The notes: generated by a model not told the origin, from the sequence alone. Positions 1 through 19,774 are shown, counted from the stretch's first letter. The stretch: DNA of 64,000 nucleotides from Bugula neritina (GCA_964035545.1 OZ037765.1:14378698-14442697); one strand, 5' to 3'. Numbers and translations: made by a program.

Positions 1-175
1 CCCAGACTCCCTACCCCAAATCCCCACCTCTATCTCTAACTCCCATCTTTAAACCCACAACCTTAAATCCAAACCGTGAAGCTCAAACCCCCATCCCAAA
101 CCCCAATATTGAAAATGTGCCATTTCTAGCTACTTTTCTATTTGTGCCATTATTACTTGTGCCATTTTTGCCGGA
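1..175. repeat. Edge-truncated copy of a GTGCCATTTTT-type dispersed repeat
   Basis: The first 110 bases are pyrimidine-rich runs of the form AACCCCCATCCCAAACCCC. They are followed by three spaced copies of TGTGCCATT between about 115 and 170. The same combination, in the other orientation, occurs at 11855-12112 inside the hAT insertion: a purine-rich core flanked by inverted arms of GTGCCATTTTT. I infer two copies of one family, this one cut by the window edge. There is no coding capacity and the superfamily is unknown. Confidence 0.5.
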
Positions 176-1176
176 CACCACTATTAACACATTAGACGAT
201 TAATGAAATTTGTAAGCTTGTTAGTTGACATTTTTTCAACTTGCAAAGGATTTAGCAACTACTGCAGTTTGTCGTGGTCCTTATAAACCAATACCTATCT
301 TCCACTGTTGTTCATTCTTGAAAACATTCTGTAAACCTCGTAATCACTACAATTATGAGACAAAAACTGACCCACTAATAATTAATGTTTAAGCAATAGA
401 ATTATTATATTTATATTTTGCATATTTACTGTAAGATGGTGGTCACAGATTTGCAATTATATTTCTTTCAGTGACTAGATTGGTCTTAGTGTTTAAACAG
501 CTTTCATTGCTATGTAATAATATGTACGTTATGCAAAAAAACATTTTTAGGTGATGCTTGAAAATAATGGGAACTAGAGACTACATTATGTCACAATCTA
601 TTGGAGGTGTAACCATAGCTGCCAGATCTCTTAAAAAAGGTGATAATATACCAGAATTGTTCAATAAATTTTTCAGAGCTATGTAGGATTGAACTGAGTG
701 TGTTGTAAAATCTTTTTTCACCAGTTTGATTGTCAGTAATTTAGTTTACCAAACAAATTACAGCAATCTCTTAAATAAGTTGTCAAAATAAAATTTCTTT
801 ATCCAACAATTTTTCACTTGCAAGTTTCACCTGCTAGCTGTATTTTTATAAAAGAGCACATGTTTATATATTCCTTTTTGTCTTTCAAGTGGACCTTATG
901 TAACTTGTAAAAGTTATTAAAAGCTGTACTGTTGTAGTAAAACCCCAATTTTATTACTCTGACACTGCTTCTTTTTTTATTCAATAAGTTTAATGAGAAC
1001 ATAGATAATATGGGGTGTCCCCCTATTTTTCAAGATGCTGGGTAAAGATAAAAAAAATTCTAATGCTTCTTGGTGTAGTCTAAAATATGAGTAGTTGGTG
1101 AAATAATTATATATAGAAGTGAAATAAAATAATTGTTGTATCATTTATTATTGAATACTCTGCTGGTTATTTGCAG
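176..1176 (+). other. Upstream or intronic DNA of BORCS8, nothing else recognised
   Basis: No credible coding exon was found. The BORCS8 exon at 1177 starts one base into a codon and has no in-frame ATG, so at least one 5' exon is needed. It may lie in this stretch or to the left of the window. Short reading frames here lack splice context or family resemblance. Confidence 0.3.
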
Positions 1177-2288
1177 GAGATGGTGAGTTGATTCAGGGTG
1201 AACAAGGCAAGCTGGTGAAGTCTAGTTTGGATAATCTAGAAAATTTTATAACAGTGTCTGCCAATGAGCCTTCCCTTGCCCTGTACAGAATACAGGTGTG
1301 TTGACAGCTTACATGCTGTCTGTAAAAAACTGTTTTTAGACCAAGGCTTCAATATAGCTGTTCTTGCTTTGTATAAATGATACTTCACGTTTAAAAAAAG
1401 AGCCACCTCTGTGTTGTACAAAATTAATAATAATGCAAAGATGTTGCCACAGAGCTAACATTTCTTTTGTGTAAAGACAGTATTTTGGTGTCTGTGTTGG
1501 CCTATAAATGGTCATATTTTCAGCATAATTCCTTTGTTTTTATATTGACCTCATTTTCGACTACTTGTTAGACTATTTGAGGCTTACTATGTGAGAAAGT
1601 TAATCAAGCATCAGTGTATGTTTGAATCTTCAACTGATGTGCTATTGTTATATTCTGAAAATTTCAAGATTGGTGGTTGAATTAAGTTGCTGCTCAACCA
1701 CAATGTTGATGTAGTTGTCTTCAGTAACAGTGTTCTGGTTTTCTATGATTATGATTATGAAATTTACTTTTTTAATGCATTTTTATGTTGGTTGTGTTCT
1801 ATTGATGTAAGCAGGTTCTAAGTAACTGGAAACTTTCAATGGTAATTATCAACTAGAGTAAGAGTTTTTTAAACTATGCTTTAAGATTTGTACATAACAT
1901 TTAGTAATAGCAGAAAGAGCTTCAACATGTTGTGCTGTATGCTTTCATTTAAAGAGAATTCGTGTGTATTTGTGCATCAATTTTTAAATACAGCCTTATT
2001 CTTATTACTATAAACAGTGCAGAGAATAACTTCTGCTGTAAACTGTTTCAGGAGCATGTGAGAAAATCTGTGACGAGGCTAGTGAATAGGAAGCTAGCCA
2101 ATGAAAGCCTTAACGAAAAGACCAGAGGTGCCATATTTGATACTGAGTATGCTTTGGATGCAGCAGACAACATTGCTAGATCTAAAACTGCTTTCAAGAC
2201 AGTCAATAGTAGTCTGAAGAATGCAATTCACCTTACTCAGCAAATCAATCACAGTAAACGGCAAAGTGAAAGGAATGCCGAGTACTAA
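1177..2288 (+). CDS. BORCS8: BORC complex subunit 8 (BORCS8/MEF2BNB), 3' part, two exons
   Basis: BORCS8 is a small subunit of BORC, which sits on the cytosolic face of lysosomes and recruits ARL8 for kinesin-driven outward movement (family knowledge). Two exons are visible. Exon 1177-1295 follows a TTTGCAG acceptor, ends CAG|GTGTGT and encodes NFITVSANEPSLALYRIQ, matching the conserved ANEPSxALYRLQ stretch. Exon 2052-2288 follows TTTCAG, opens with EHVRKSV and runs to TAA at 2286-2288, including RGAIFDTEYALDAADN, which corresponds to the QGAIYTVEYA region. The join is in phase 0. The N-terminal exon or exons with the start codon are not identified; the first exon here needs one base from upstream. 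The C-terminus is polar and lacks the proline-rich tail of vertebrates. The gene converges on WDR86. Confidence 0.85.
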
Positions 2289-2652
2289 CTTAATTGTATT
2301 CTCAATAGTTGTGGGGATTCAGTATCTCATCAACAATCTAGAAATGGAGCTTCCTCTATGGAAAAAACTACTCATCGCAATTAATTGTTGAAGATTGTGC
2401 TTACTGGGTGTGAGTCGGTTAACTTCATTTTAGTTAATTGTTCATTGCAGCAAACTCCTGGATTTTGACTAAATTTTGTCCAGATATTTTCTACCCTAAC
2501 CTTTGGCTCTATCTGCACAACTTAGAAGAGTTTTATCAGTTGTTCTTTATTTTTAGATTGCGGTTTCGACATAGTTGATAGGTACACTACAAAAATTTTG
2601 TTTCTAAATTTCATGATGTTTAAAAATATCCAAAGTTACTACATATATTTAA

Positions 2653-2658
2653 AATAAA
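2653..2658 (+). terminator. Possible BORCS8 polyadenylation signal
   Basis: This is an AATAAA hexamer about 365 bases after the BORCS8 stop codon. It is the first one found on this strand downstream of the gene. Supported by position only. Confidence 0.3.
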
Positions 2659-2870
2659 TTACTTTGACAATTAATAAGATTTTGTTAGATAAAAAGCTCT
2701 TAAAGGGATTTTTTTATATTACAAAGTTTAGAAGTCAAGGTAGAATATTCTAGTGAATAATATGGCTACCTTAGTACTACCAACATGCCTATTGAAGATT
2801 CACACCTTGTATATATGCTTTAGTAAAAACATAAGTTTCTACTATTGGGAAGGTGTGGCCATTGTACTCT

Positions 2871-2920
2871 GTTCTGTGCTGATGAGGGGCTGAATCCCGA
2901 AACAGCTGCTGTACACAAAC
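2871..2920 (+). ncRNA. Type I hammerhead ribozyme motif
   Basis: The invariant core is complete. CTGATGA is at 2879-2885. Stem II pairs GGG 2886-2888 with CCC 2896-2898, with a G-T pair above. GAAA is at 2899-2902. Stem III can form from ACAG 2902-2905 with CTGT 2909-2912, leaving a three-base loop. The base at the cleavage position is A2913, predicting a cut between 2913 and 2914. Stem I pairs TGTG 2875-2878 with CACA 2914-2917. The very short, palindrome-containing stem III (CAGCTG) is typical of type I hammerheads found in animal retroelements. A TATG/(TA)n microsatellite follows directly, a common association for such ribozymes. Activity is inferred, not shown. The motif lies between convergent BORCS8 and WDR86. 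Confidence 0.65.
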
Positions 2921-2925
2921 TGATA

Positions 2926-2941
2926 TACATGTGTATATACA

Positions 2942-3020
<79 letters not shown>

Positions 3021-3066
3021 ATATACATGTATATATACATGTATAAATATATATATATATATACAT
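2926..3066. repeat. (TA)n / TATACATG microsatellite
   Basis: Alternating TA with interspersed GTGTGT and ATGTATATAC units follows the hammerhead motif. Apparent reading frames of Tyr-Ile repeats on both strands are artefacts of this repeat. Confidence 0.95.
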
Positions 3067-3378
3067 GTGCGTTGACTTTATGTAATTTGACATTTATATT
3101 TGCAACAATAAATGAGATATATAAGTTTTTTCTCATGGTAAATTGCTGTCATATATTAAAGCATAATCAATTGACCACTTACTATAAATAAATAACAGAC
3201 TTTAAAGCACATCACAAAATATATATATTAGGATATAATATAACAAACAAAATTGTCAATCTTTTTTTCTTAAATAGACTTTTAGCAAAACTTTAAAAAT
3301 TAGAAATTTCCAAGAAAAAAGCATATTTAAATATAAACTACAATTGTTGCAAATTGAGCACTTGTTAAATTAGTGGGA

Positions 3379-10975
<7,597 letters not shown>

Positions 10976-11230
10976 TTTAATGCGCTAGAACACTTAATGA
11001 ACCAACTAACACTGCAGAGCCATGTTAAACTGGAGCTGATAACATTTATACAAATGAGATGCCTATTGATTTGGTTTCTACTCCTTCCCAACAGCAGAGT
11101 GGTTACCATCACATAGCTGAATATTTAATACCCTTTCCATTGTTCTAGAATTGCAATTATTGATTTAGATTTTGCAATTATCAATAACTTAGTTATACAA
11201 TGCATTAGAGTTGTGTAGTGTTTCACTATG

Positions 11231-11239
11231 TAGCTAGAC

Positions 11240-11293
<54 letters not shown>

Positions 11294-11294
11294 G

Positions 11295-11329
<35 letters not shown>

Positions 11330-11399
11330 GTATATATATATGTATATATGTATATATATGTATATATATGTATATATATTAGCTGTATACACATACACA

Positions 11400-11431
<32 letters not shown>

Positions 11432-11475
11432 CTCACACGCGTGAGCATGCACACACATATAGTATATATACCACA
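11231..11475. repeat. Compound (TA)n / TATG / (ACGC)n microsatellite
   Basis: TA runs with regular ATGTATATAT units are followed by about eight ACGC units near 11399-11432, then more CA/TA units. It lies upstream of the WDR86 start codon (10975), between that gene and the hAT insertion. Confidence 0.95.
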
Positions 11476-11854
11476 TATATACCACATATATGATTTTGTA
11501 ATGTCAAAAATATCATATATAGATCATATTGATTTAATATTTCTCTAACCTTTCACTTGAGATATCACAGCTATTATTTTCATGTCTATGACATTTTATA
11601 TACATCAGTGGTTCCCAACCTTTTTCCTACTATTTCCCCTTTCATGAATTTCCTCTTTGAAAAGTGAAAAAAAATTATTACTGACATTACAATATAAGAT
11701 ACAACGCAATATATTATGTTTTAGTACATTTGAATATAATATAATTATCATAATAGTTATATTATTGTTGTTACTATGTTATGCATGTATGAAACACAGA
11801 GCAGTTCAATTATTGATGTTATGGCTGCAGCTGATGCATTTGTGCCAGCTTGGT

Positions 11855-12112
11855 ACAAGTAAAAATGGCGCAGTAAAAACTGCACAGGTAAAAAATGACA
11901 CAGGTAAAAATGGCACAGATAGTAATGGCACAAGTAGAAAATTAGATAAAAAAGATTTGAATGGGTTGAGGTGCCAGATGGGGGTTTGAGTTTGGAGGTT
12001 TGGGTTGGGAATTTTTGGGCAAAATTTAGCACCAGTGTGCCATTTTTACCTAACTTTCCATTTGTGCCATTTTTGGCTGTGCCATTTTTGGCTGTGCCAT
12101 TTTCACCTATAA
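11855..12112. mobile_element. Nested foldback repeat with GTGCCATTTTT arms
   Basis: The left arm has several copies of GGTAAAAATGGCACA. The right arm has several copies of the reverse complement TGTGCCATTTTTACC. Between them is a purine-rich core (TGGGGGTTTGAGTTTGGAGG). The same family occurs at 1-175. Boundaries are approximate, because the arms are built of degenerate tandem units and I see no target duplication. Confidence 0.55.
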
Positions 12113-12279
12113 TTGGAACAGATTCTTCTCCTATAATAGTTCATTGAGTGTGGGGGAAAGACACCATGTTTTGATAGAGCCACAACTTTAATGTAACTTT
12201 GAAAACATTGATACTGCTATGAAAAGCAATGATATGATGATTGTGTTGTAGTTTAGTGCATTACCAGAGTGAGGTGTTG

Positions 12280-12658
12280 AGGCCTGGCCTCACGCTCGTG
12301 AGAAGCACACGAAATCGTGTGACGATTTTTGTGAGTTATCCTCTTGTTATGACCAGCCACACACTCGTCGGACGAAACACATAATAAATAGTCCGTGAAT
12401 GGGTCTTGCACGAGATACAAACAGCAGAAAATTGCCAAATAGAGAAACGTGGTAAAAATGAAATAATTACTGTTGCTGAAATTCTATTGAACAATCAAAT
12501 GGTGCTTATCGTCGATTGTGATTTTTTATCCGTCGTCATCATTGTGTACACCCAACGAAGATGACTTCGTTTGAATTCCCTCAAATTTTCTTGTACGATT
12601 TATTTTTCGTGTCAAATAGACGATTTCTTGTGATTCTCACGAGTGTGTGGCCAGGCCT
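12280..12658. mobile_element. Nested palindromic MITE, AGGCCTGGCC ends
   Basis: The outer 45-50 bases are inverted: left AGGCCTGGCCTCACGCTCGT, right the complement of AGGCCTGGCCACACACTCGT, followed on both arms by GAGAA and a CACACGAAATCGT-like stretch. It is 379 bp, rich in CpG relative to its surroundings, with no coding frame. A target duplication was not identified, so the superfamily is left open. It is inside the hAT element. Confidence 0.65.
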
Positions 12659-13453
12659 TTATTGTACACACGAATTACTGCTGCATGGTTTACTATGAGA
12701 TTGCAAGAGAAACTGAAGTAGTTAATGTTTATAAAAAGTCTATATTTAAAGTCTAATTAGATACAAATAAAGTCATCAACAGTGGCAAAAGAATATACAC
12801 ATATAGAACAGCTACACAATATTATCCTAATCTACGTGACAGTTGTCCTCCAACTGAGGCTGGGTTTCCGAAGGTGCTGTTTATATCTGAAGGGTTGGCA
12901 CTGATTGGCCGATGGGGGTTTCGGCGGTGCCACCATAGGGAGGGACGCCGTGCAGCATGGGGTTGCAGCATCGCTAACGAAGTTGTAGTCTCTTGGAACT
13001 TTATAATAACTTTCCTAATATAATACAATGTCACAACTTCTGCTACAGGTACGTATACAGGGAAGGTTGGAGGGGTATATTTTTCACAGCCACTACAATT
13101 GCACTACTGCATTTTTAGGTTCAGATTATTTAGTGTAGCAAATATATTTGCTAGGTATGCAGTTCATAGAGATTGGCTTGCATGGCTGCTCTAAGCCGAC
13201 CTGTTGGCTTTTGCAATCTTTTTGCCCTCCATTCAAAGTAGCACAGAGAGCAGTTGGGTAAAGTAATTATTGAACACATTCATGTAGAAGTAGACTGAGA
13301 TGAAGGCTTAAAAATATTATACATCTAACTTCCAAGAGCTCAAAAGGCCTTCAACAAAATGCCTGAGCTTTTTAAAATCCAAATTCCCCTTAAAAAGCCC
13401 AAATTTTCTGGGGGGGGGGGATTCCTCCCAGGTTGGGAACCACTAATATACAT

Positions 13454-14380
13454 GGACTAACTCAAAATACCTAAATAATGCTGCACTCCGTTGAAAGAAG
13501 TTGATATTTCCCATGTTTTATATAGTATGATCATGCTTGTTGCCCAACATCAGTGCATGAAACTATTGAATGTAATGGAAAGTTCCATTAACCAAATATT
13601 ATAATCAATGCATCACCTTATTGACCGACTCTCCAGCACAGATTCAAACTTTGATGATGGGGACATTAGTGTACTTAATTAACACTCGATATACTATTAC
13701 GCTTTATGCAAGCCACTTGTCCAAAAGCCACGGAAATGGTGATTCAAGTTAACACCACCATAATACAGTTAAAAGCACCAAAAGATAGGTATGGATATAA
13801 CTGCTGCATACATGTAATATATAACATATATATTTTTACAAGAGCTATTATACAAAATGCTAGACAGGATGAAATTAACTTTTATATAGTATTAAAAGCA
13901 ATACAAGCAGCACCCTTTAGATGACGTATTATATGAATATACCCTAAAGACAGAGAAGATGTAGCTTTTTATATGATAAAGATAATTAAAAGGAAAGTTA
14001 AGGCAAGATTCAGAGCAGTGGTTACAATATTGGTAAATAAAGACTTACAAAAAATAATTCTTAATCTCATAATTGGAATTAGACAGCAGTGGTAATTCAA
14101 TCTACAAGCTGCATAAAGTTTCAGTACATGTATGCTAAATATTAACATTTAAAAGAGTAAGATATGGTAGAGTAGAACAATTATAAAAAATGACCCTTTC
14201 TATCGACAAACTAGTACAAAATAAAAAATATTTGACATACATATAAAACATACCATGTATAGATATGTCAACATATATGTGATGTGTATATTCAGGCTAA
14301 ATCAATAAAGATAGTTTGAAGTAATAACATTAACAAACAAGGGAAAAGTGTAACAAATGGGTAAAATCAATCACTTGATT
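13454..14380. other. Gene-free stretch downstream of DCAF10
   Basis: AT-rich DNA between the hAT insertion and the DCAF10 stop codon. It probably includes the DCAF10 3' UTR. I saw no convincing exon, RNA gene or polyadenylation signal on the minus strand. Confidence 0.4.
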
Positions 14381-17300
14381 TTATAACACAGGTTGGTGAA
14401 AGCCTATTTGTCCATCAAGACACCCAGTAACCAGTAACTGGTGCACAGGGGAATATGTGGTGGCCACAACCAAATTCTGATGGGAATAAATAGAAGCAAC
14501 CTCCTGCAGTTCATTAGCTTTATTGGGCGCTGTTAGTGAAGGTTCTAGAGAATTTGCGCCTTCTAGTTCATTGCACTCGCTGTCAAAGCTAAGAAGTCGA
14601 ACTCCATGGGCAAAAGGCGAGCAAATAATACGACCATCATTGCTAAAACAAGGTTCTTTGATAAAGCCTCGGCCCATGTTTGGCTCTTCAACATAGTACA
14701 CCAGTTTAGTGTCTTTAGGTGATTGAGGCTTTTTTGTAGACCTCCTGTCATCAGCAAACAACACAAGAGTCTGATGTACTCCAGTGCTGCCCCCCTGTAT
14801 GAATATCATAAACTGGTCATTGGAATCAGAATAATTTGCGGCCAAGTTGTCTACTCTTTCCTGTGCAGAAGGCAGTATATGTGACAGCATTTCCGCCTGC
14901 TCCAGTACTATTGAGGCAGCAGCAGATTGCGACTGGGTGGAGGATGTAGCTTGTTGTGAACCCTCACTTTGATCTTGTTCTTCATTGTCTAATTGTACAG
15001 GAGACCGAGATCGGGAACGCTGCCGGTAGATGTGTGTCTGTGGACCAGCTGACTGAACTGTAGCTTGACGCTGTCCATCAAACAACACATCAGATGGATT
15101 ACCAAGGTTGCTGTCAACTGACAGTGAAAACTTATATTGAGATGATGCAGATGGTAGATTTTCTTCATTTTCAACCCTCACTCCAACAGGTGTCCTGGTT
15201 TTATGCCGTAAATCGTGGACACAGGTGTGCTGCAACCATACCAGAATACTAGATTTTACATCAATATATTTTGTTACAAAAAATTATGTGCATAGTTATG
15301 ACATAGGCCTTTCAACACTTTTGCTCTCACTCATCACCAACAAACATTGCAGCCATGAGAGCTTGCAGTGTGGTTTTGAAATCATTAACTGAAGATGAAC
15401 TTGTGACCAAAGATGGGGGGGGAGTTATATAAGACTAGGACTTTAATAGCATAGCCATGAAACTGGCGCCAGCCAGGGTAAAAGTAAGCATCTACAGTCA
15501 TTGTTTGGTTAAACAAATTCTTAAACTCATTGAGCAAGCTCACTTGGGAAAAGATGAATGCAATTTAGTTACCACCCTTTGAAATCAGCTAACCCGCATG
15601 TAGATTAAATATCTCTGGGCATGACCAGGCCTGCCTTAAACCCCTAGTAACAGTGATCTCTTCCAGAGTTTTGAAAAGTTTGTAGCCATAAAATTTTCTG
15701 CAACTTTGAGACAAATTTTCGGTGACTAGGTGTTTGTCCAGTATTAGAAAATTCACTAGTATCACTAAGGAAGCTGCCTTGATTTGACCTTATTCTAAGG
15801 TTAAATGTTGGCCATATGTGGGATCTCTGAATCAAGTGTGGGATGCCGACATCACTAGCAAATCTCAATCAAACTAATGAATTGAATAGATCATTATGCA
15901 AACATGAGCGAATAAGGCTCTCAAAACTCAATGGCTTCATATAATGTAGAACAATTGCTGGCATTTGCTCCTAGGTTCCTCTTAAATCATGTACTTTTTG
16001 AGATTTCTTTTATTTATTTTTATTTCCAATAATTAAATTTAAAAATCAAACCATGTAAATTGAAGCCAAGAGTATTATATACAGTTACTGAATAGTTGAA
16101 TTTAGCCCATCCTCAACAAGTTATGGCGGAAAATGAGAAAAAAAGCCTCACCTCACACTGCTCATCACTGCTGTTATTTCTTGACACAACATAGTTTCCG
16201 CTAGGATGAACCTGACAAATATACAGCATAGTGCATGAGAATACACTTTGAGGCTTAAGCCTAATTTAATGTTATTCTGACTCAAATAGTGGCAGGCACT
16301 CATCCGTAAAGGCACAGTACTATTATGGCCTACAGTATTTCCAACTGAAGAAGTTCAGTATCTGCCACCATTAGTATCTGCTACATGAAATGATCACATT
16401 AATAAACTGAGGCATATGTATGAATATTAGTTCCAAACACCAGTATTTCACAGCCCAGCTTAGAGTCCTAATTTCTTAGAAATTTAAGATGGGTTTTCAG
16501 CAAATTATCTTTAGATAATGATACATGACAAACATGGAGAGGTAGGGGCAAACTAAAAAAGATTACAATCACTTCAGAGTGTAAAAAGTATTCCAAATCC
16601 TATGATTTTCAGTACTATCAAAACAAATCTGTTCTGTTCTTAATAATAAAACAATCAATACGTGAAGCTAGACTTGGCAGATTGGAAGCTGTGCACTAGC
16701 ATGGTATGTACCAACAGTTTGTACTAAGTTTTGCCAGCCCATGTGCAGCACAAAATTATAGTAATTCCCCTCAGATAAATCAATCACAATATGTCAACTG
16801 ATAGTCTGAAAACTAGTTGGAAGCAAGTAACATCTTCCAGTACCTTCAAGGAGGCTACAATTTCAACATCTGTGTTTTCTGTGAAGTCAGCAATAAGTTC
16901 CAATCTATTACTTGTTCTATTGTCTTGGAACAAATGGTTATATGCGATGCTGTTGTTGACAATAGCTGGATTCATCTGCATTAACCGATAGATATTGGGC
17001 TAAAAAGAAACACACCATTGCTTACATTACTGGTTAGCTGAAATATTAAAACAGTATTTTGGTTGATCAACAGCACTTAGATTGTTGATAATGACTGAGC
17101 TAGATCAAGATAGAATTCCTTCGAAAGCAACATAGAATATATAAGGCATATTATAATGAACTTATACTCATATAGGTATTCAACACACTTAAACATCTAT
17201 ACCACTTCTCACAAACTAATAAAAGTCTTTCACTTTTAAACCTGAAGCAACACTGCAAAAATAATTCTCATTGTACTCCCAGCACTTGGCATCAGCTTGG

Positions 17301-19409
17301 GCAAAAGGCCAATAGAAATTCAAACCGTGATTTTTTCTGCTGCCAACTTACCTTAAATCCCTTCAAGTCATCAGCAATAGTGTTGATGTCAAAATCATGA
17401 ACCACCATGATATAGCCACTGGAAGTGGACATGATTAACTTGGATTGGTCAGGAGACAAAGCAGTTCGCATTAAATTTCTAGTTTGGAAGAGAACCTTGT
17501 GAGGGACTTCACCATTAGTGGTACATCTGCAATACAGGCAAGCAATGTCAACAGATAATGTGCATAAAATTAGGTTTAAAATATTCACAGAATCGAAAGC
17601 TACCCTAACATACAAGTTCTCAATAAAAAATGCAATCTCCGGTAAAGGGAGAAAGAGTGTAGATAGCAAAGCAAATAAATTGCTATTCACAACAACTAAC
17701 TCGAAAAAACTTTTGGCAGGAAAAAGCTCATGAATATAAATTGTGGAAGGTTTTGCATGTTATTGTTTACTGTATGTAAGAAGTGTAAGCCACCTTTAGT
17801 AGTCAGAATCAAACTAGCTTTAGGAGTTGACTGTATGATTAAACTTCCAATGAAAGTTAACATTTTTTCGATTATACATGCAACTTAAATGCATACGAAT
17901 ATTTGGAATTACTTATCTATAATAATCCATCTATTGGAAAACTTACTCATTGTAATCCCACATGATGATGTTACCATCAAAACCAGATGTAAGTAATTTG
18001 CCACCAATACATTCAATGTTTTTAACCCAGTTAGAATGGCCAGTTAGTGTTTGGGCCTCTTTGTCCATTCTTCTCAAATCCCATATTTTCACACTTCGGT
18101 CATCAGAACATGTGGCAAAAAGCTTATTGTCTAAAAACCTAAAAAAAAAGAAAAAATATGTTTAATACAGTGTGTTCCTCTACCGGACTACTTGTTTCCA
18201 AACTTCTCCATATATACTTGTAGATATAGTGAATGCCAGTAGCATATCATAAACTTTGAGACAACGTATTTTAACAACACAAAACAGCAAAGGAATTTTC
18301 TCTAAAGCCAGTTCAGTGCAGTGCTATTTCTCCTGCATAATATTGTCTAGGAATTTTAAATTCTTTTTCACCATTTTAATATTTGCTTTTAGGAAAGCTA
18401 TAGCAAGAAATGCTTATTAATAGAGATAAATTGGAAAGCAGATCGACAGTCTGGCCAGCACTATTACATTAAGCAGTGCAGAAGCGAGAACAAAATTGGA
18501 TTTGACCGTAAGATTTATAGATTACTAATACATATCTCAACTTGTAGACCTTCAACGTTATGGTTTGTCTATACATACTTTACTTTCCTTTCCCAGTCAG
18601 TTAAATTAATCAGAAAAGCTTACCCCACAGTTTGCATAAGCTTTTGACCAAATATAACTTTAATAGAAAAGGCAGGAAGACATAAAAATGATGCGGTTGC
18701 AATATTTTATCTTAAAATTATTAGTCTGGACCAAAATTCTTACCTGTAAACTGACTAACAACACCTGACTAACAATTGAAGGGATCAATAGCACAGAGAA
18801 CTGATCTGATTATTAAAAGACTTACTTAACAACATTTACACAGTCTTGGTGAGCAGCAGTGTTGACTTGGTGAATCTTATGGGTCAAAGGATCTAAGACT
18901 AGAATACTTCTTCTCTCTGTGGCAGCAACTAGCGCTGACCTAAAAGTAATAAATTAGAAATGAAACTGCACATGAAACACTGACTTGAGATAGAAATAGA
19001 TTCTTTACATACTGAGCCTGTACAACTAAAGACAAATAGTACATGAGGGTAGTTCTACATTTTTTTAGGCAAACGTTGAAATCGATGGCAAGTGTAATGT
19101 AGAAAATCTTGTAGGTTTTTATCAAGTCTAGACGTACCCATCTGGAGTAAAATCAAAGTTGAATACAGCACCATATACATATGGATTTCCACTGGAATTA
19201 TTCCATGTTGCACCATGCCCAAATGAGCCATATAAACCTTTGAGGAATTTAGCCTTGCTGTATGAACGGCCACCATAGTTCATCAAACATGCACTATATA
19301 ATTCGCCAACTCGCTCACGCCGTGACAGCCATTTGTAAGGGTTCAACAACCCTTTCCTCACAGAGTCATCAAGACCAGGGTTGCAGATTTTTGCATTGAT
19401 TATGTTCAT
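14381..19409 (-). CDS. DCAF10: DDB1- and CUL4-associated factor 10 (DCAF10/WDR32), seven coding exons
   Basis: DCAF10 is a WD40 substrate receptor of the nuclear/cytoplasmic CUL4-DDB1 ubiquitin ligase (family knowledge). Coding exons in order: 19138-19409 (ATG at 19409), 18826-18939, 17947-18138, 17352-17526, 16844-16999, 16152-16211, 14381-15229 (stop 14381-14383). All are GT-AG and phase-consistent, giving 605 residues. Diagnostic stretches are YGAVFNFDFTPDG, AHQDCVNVVKFLDNKLFATC, WVKNIE, TSGFDGNIIMWD, LIMSTSSGYIMVVHDFD, VEEPNMGRGFIKEPCFSNDG and CLDGQIGFHQP. The insert before the last repeats is low-complexity with RSRSRS, as in other DCAF10 proteins. The N-terminus is much shorter than the proline-rich human one. 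A 5' UTR exon may lie at 19727-19774. A TTG 15 bases upstream of the ATG was not preferred. Confidence 0.93.
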
Positions 19410-19726
19410 GGTAGGGTGTAGCAATCACCTATAAGATCAAAGTTGTGCATTATAAATGATAACAGCATTTTAAGCAGATTTTTAGCAAGTTTAAAACCTA
19501 ACAATTGTGAGTGACATGTATATAAACTTATATCAGGAATAAGTTCCCAATAAACCCAGATTCAAATATGCCTTAACTGTATGCACACATAGTTTACATC
19601 ATATAAGGAAACAAATTACAACTAAGAGATTGAAAACTTCTATGACAGATCATTTTTATACAAGTAATTATAATATTCAAATAATATTACTAAATTGAAA
19701 AATTTATATGCAAAGCAAAAACCTAC

Positions 19727-19774
19727 CTATGCAAACAAACTGTTGAATGCAGGTTGATAGGATGGTGAACATAG
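19727..19774 (-). other. DCAF10: Possible DCAF10 5' UTR exon with a short upstream reading frame
   Basis: A 48-base segment is bounded by an acceptor TTTTGTAG and a donor G|GTAGGT on the minus strand. A matching acceptor CTTATAG precedes the coding exon, whose upper edge would be 19428. If joined, an ATG at 19772 opens a frame of about 23 codons whose TGA overlaps the main ATG as ATGA. Splice sites are seen; usage is inference. Confidence 0.3.

Larger units (their letters stand above)
11598..13453. mobile_element. hAT-type nonautonomous insertion, 1840 bp, 8-bp target duplication
   Basis: The element is 11606-13445. Its ends are inverted: CAGTGGTTCCCAACC at the left and GGTTGGGAACCACTA at the right. 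The flanks carry an exact 8-bp duplication ATATACAT (11598-11605 and 13446-13453), diagnostic of hAT transposition. No transposase frame was found; short frames inside resemble nothing known. Two further inverted-repeat elements are nested within it (11855-12112 and 12280-12658). A poly-G run lies just inside the right end. Confidence 0.88.

Noticed and set aside
814-1421. Minus-strand open frames of about 60 codons at the left edge.
   Set aside because: One overlaps the BORCS8 exon on the opposite strand and neither resembles a protein family.
2789-3191. Open frames of Tyr-Ile repeats on both strands (also at 11125-11548 and 40274-41067).
   Set aside because: They are read from (TA)n microsatellites in several frames at once; there is no splice or start context.
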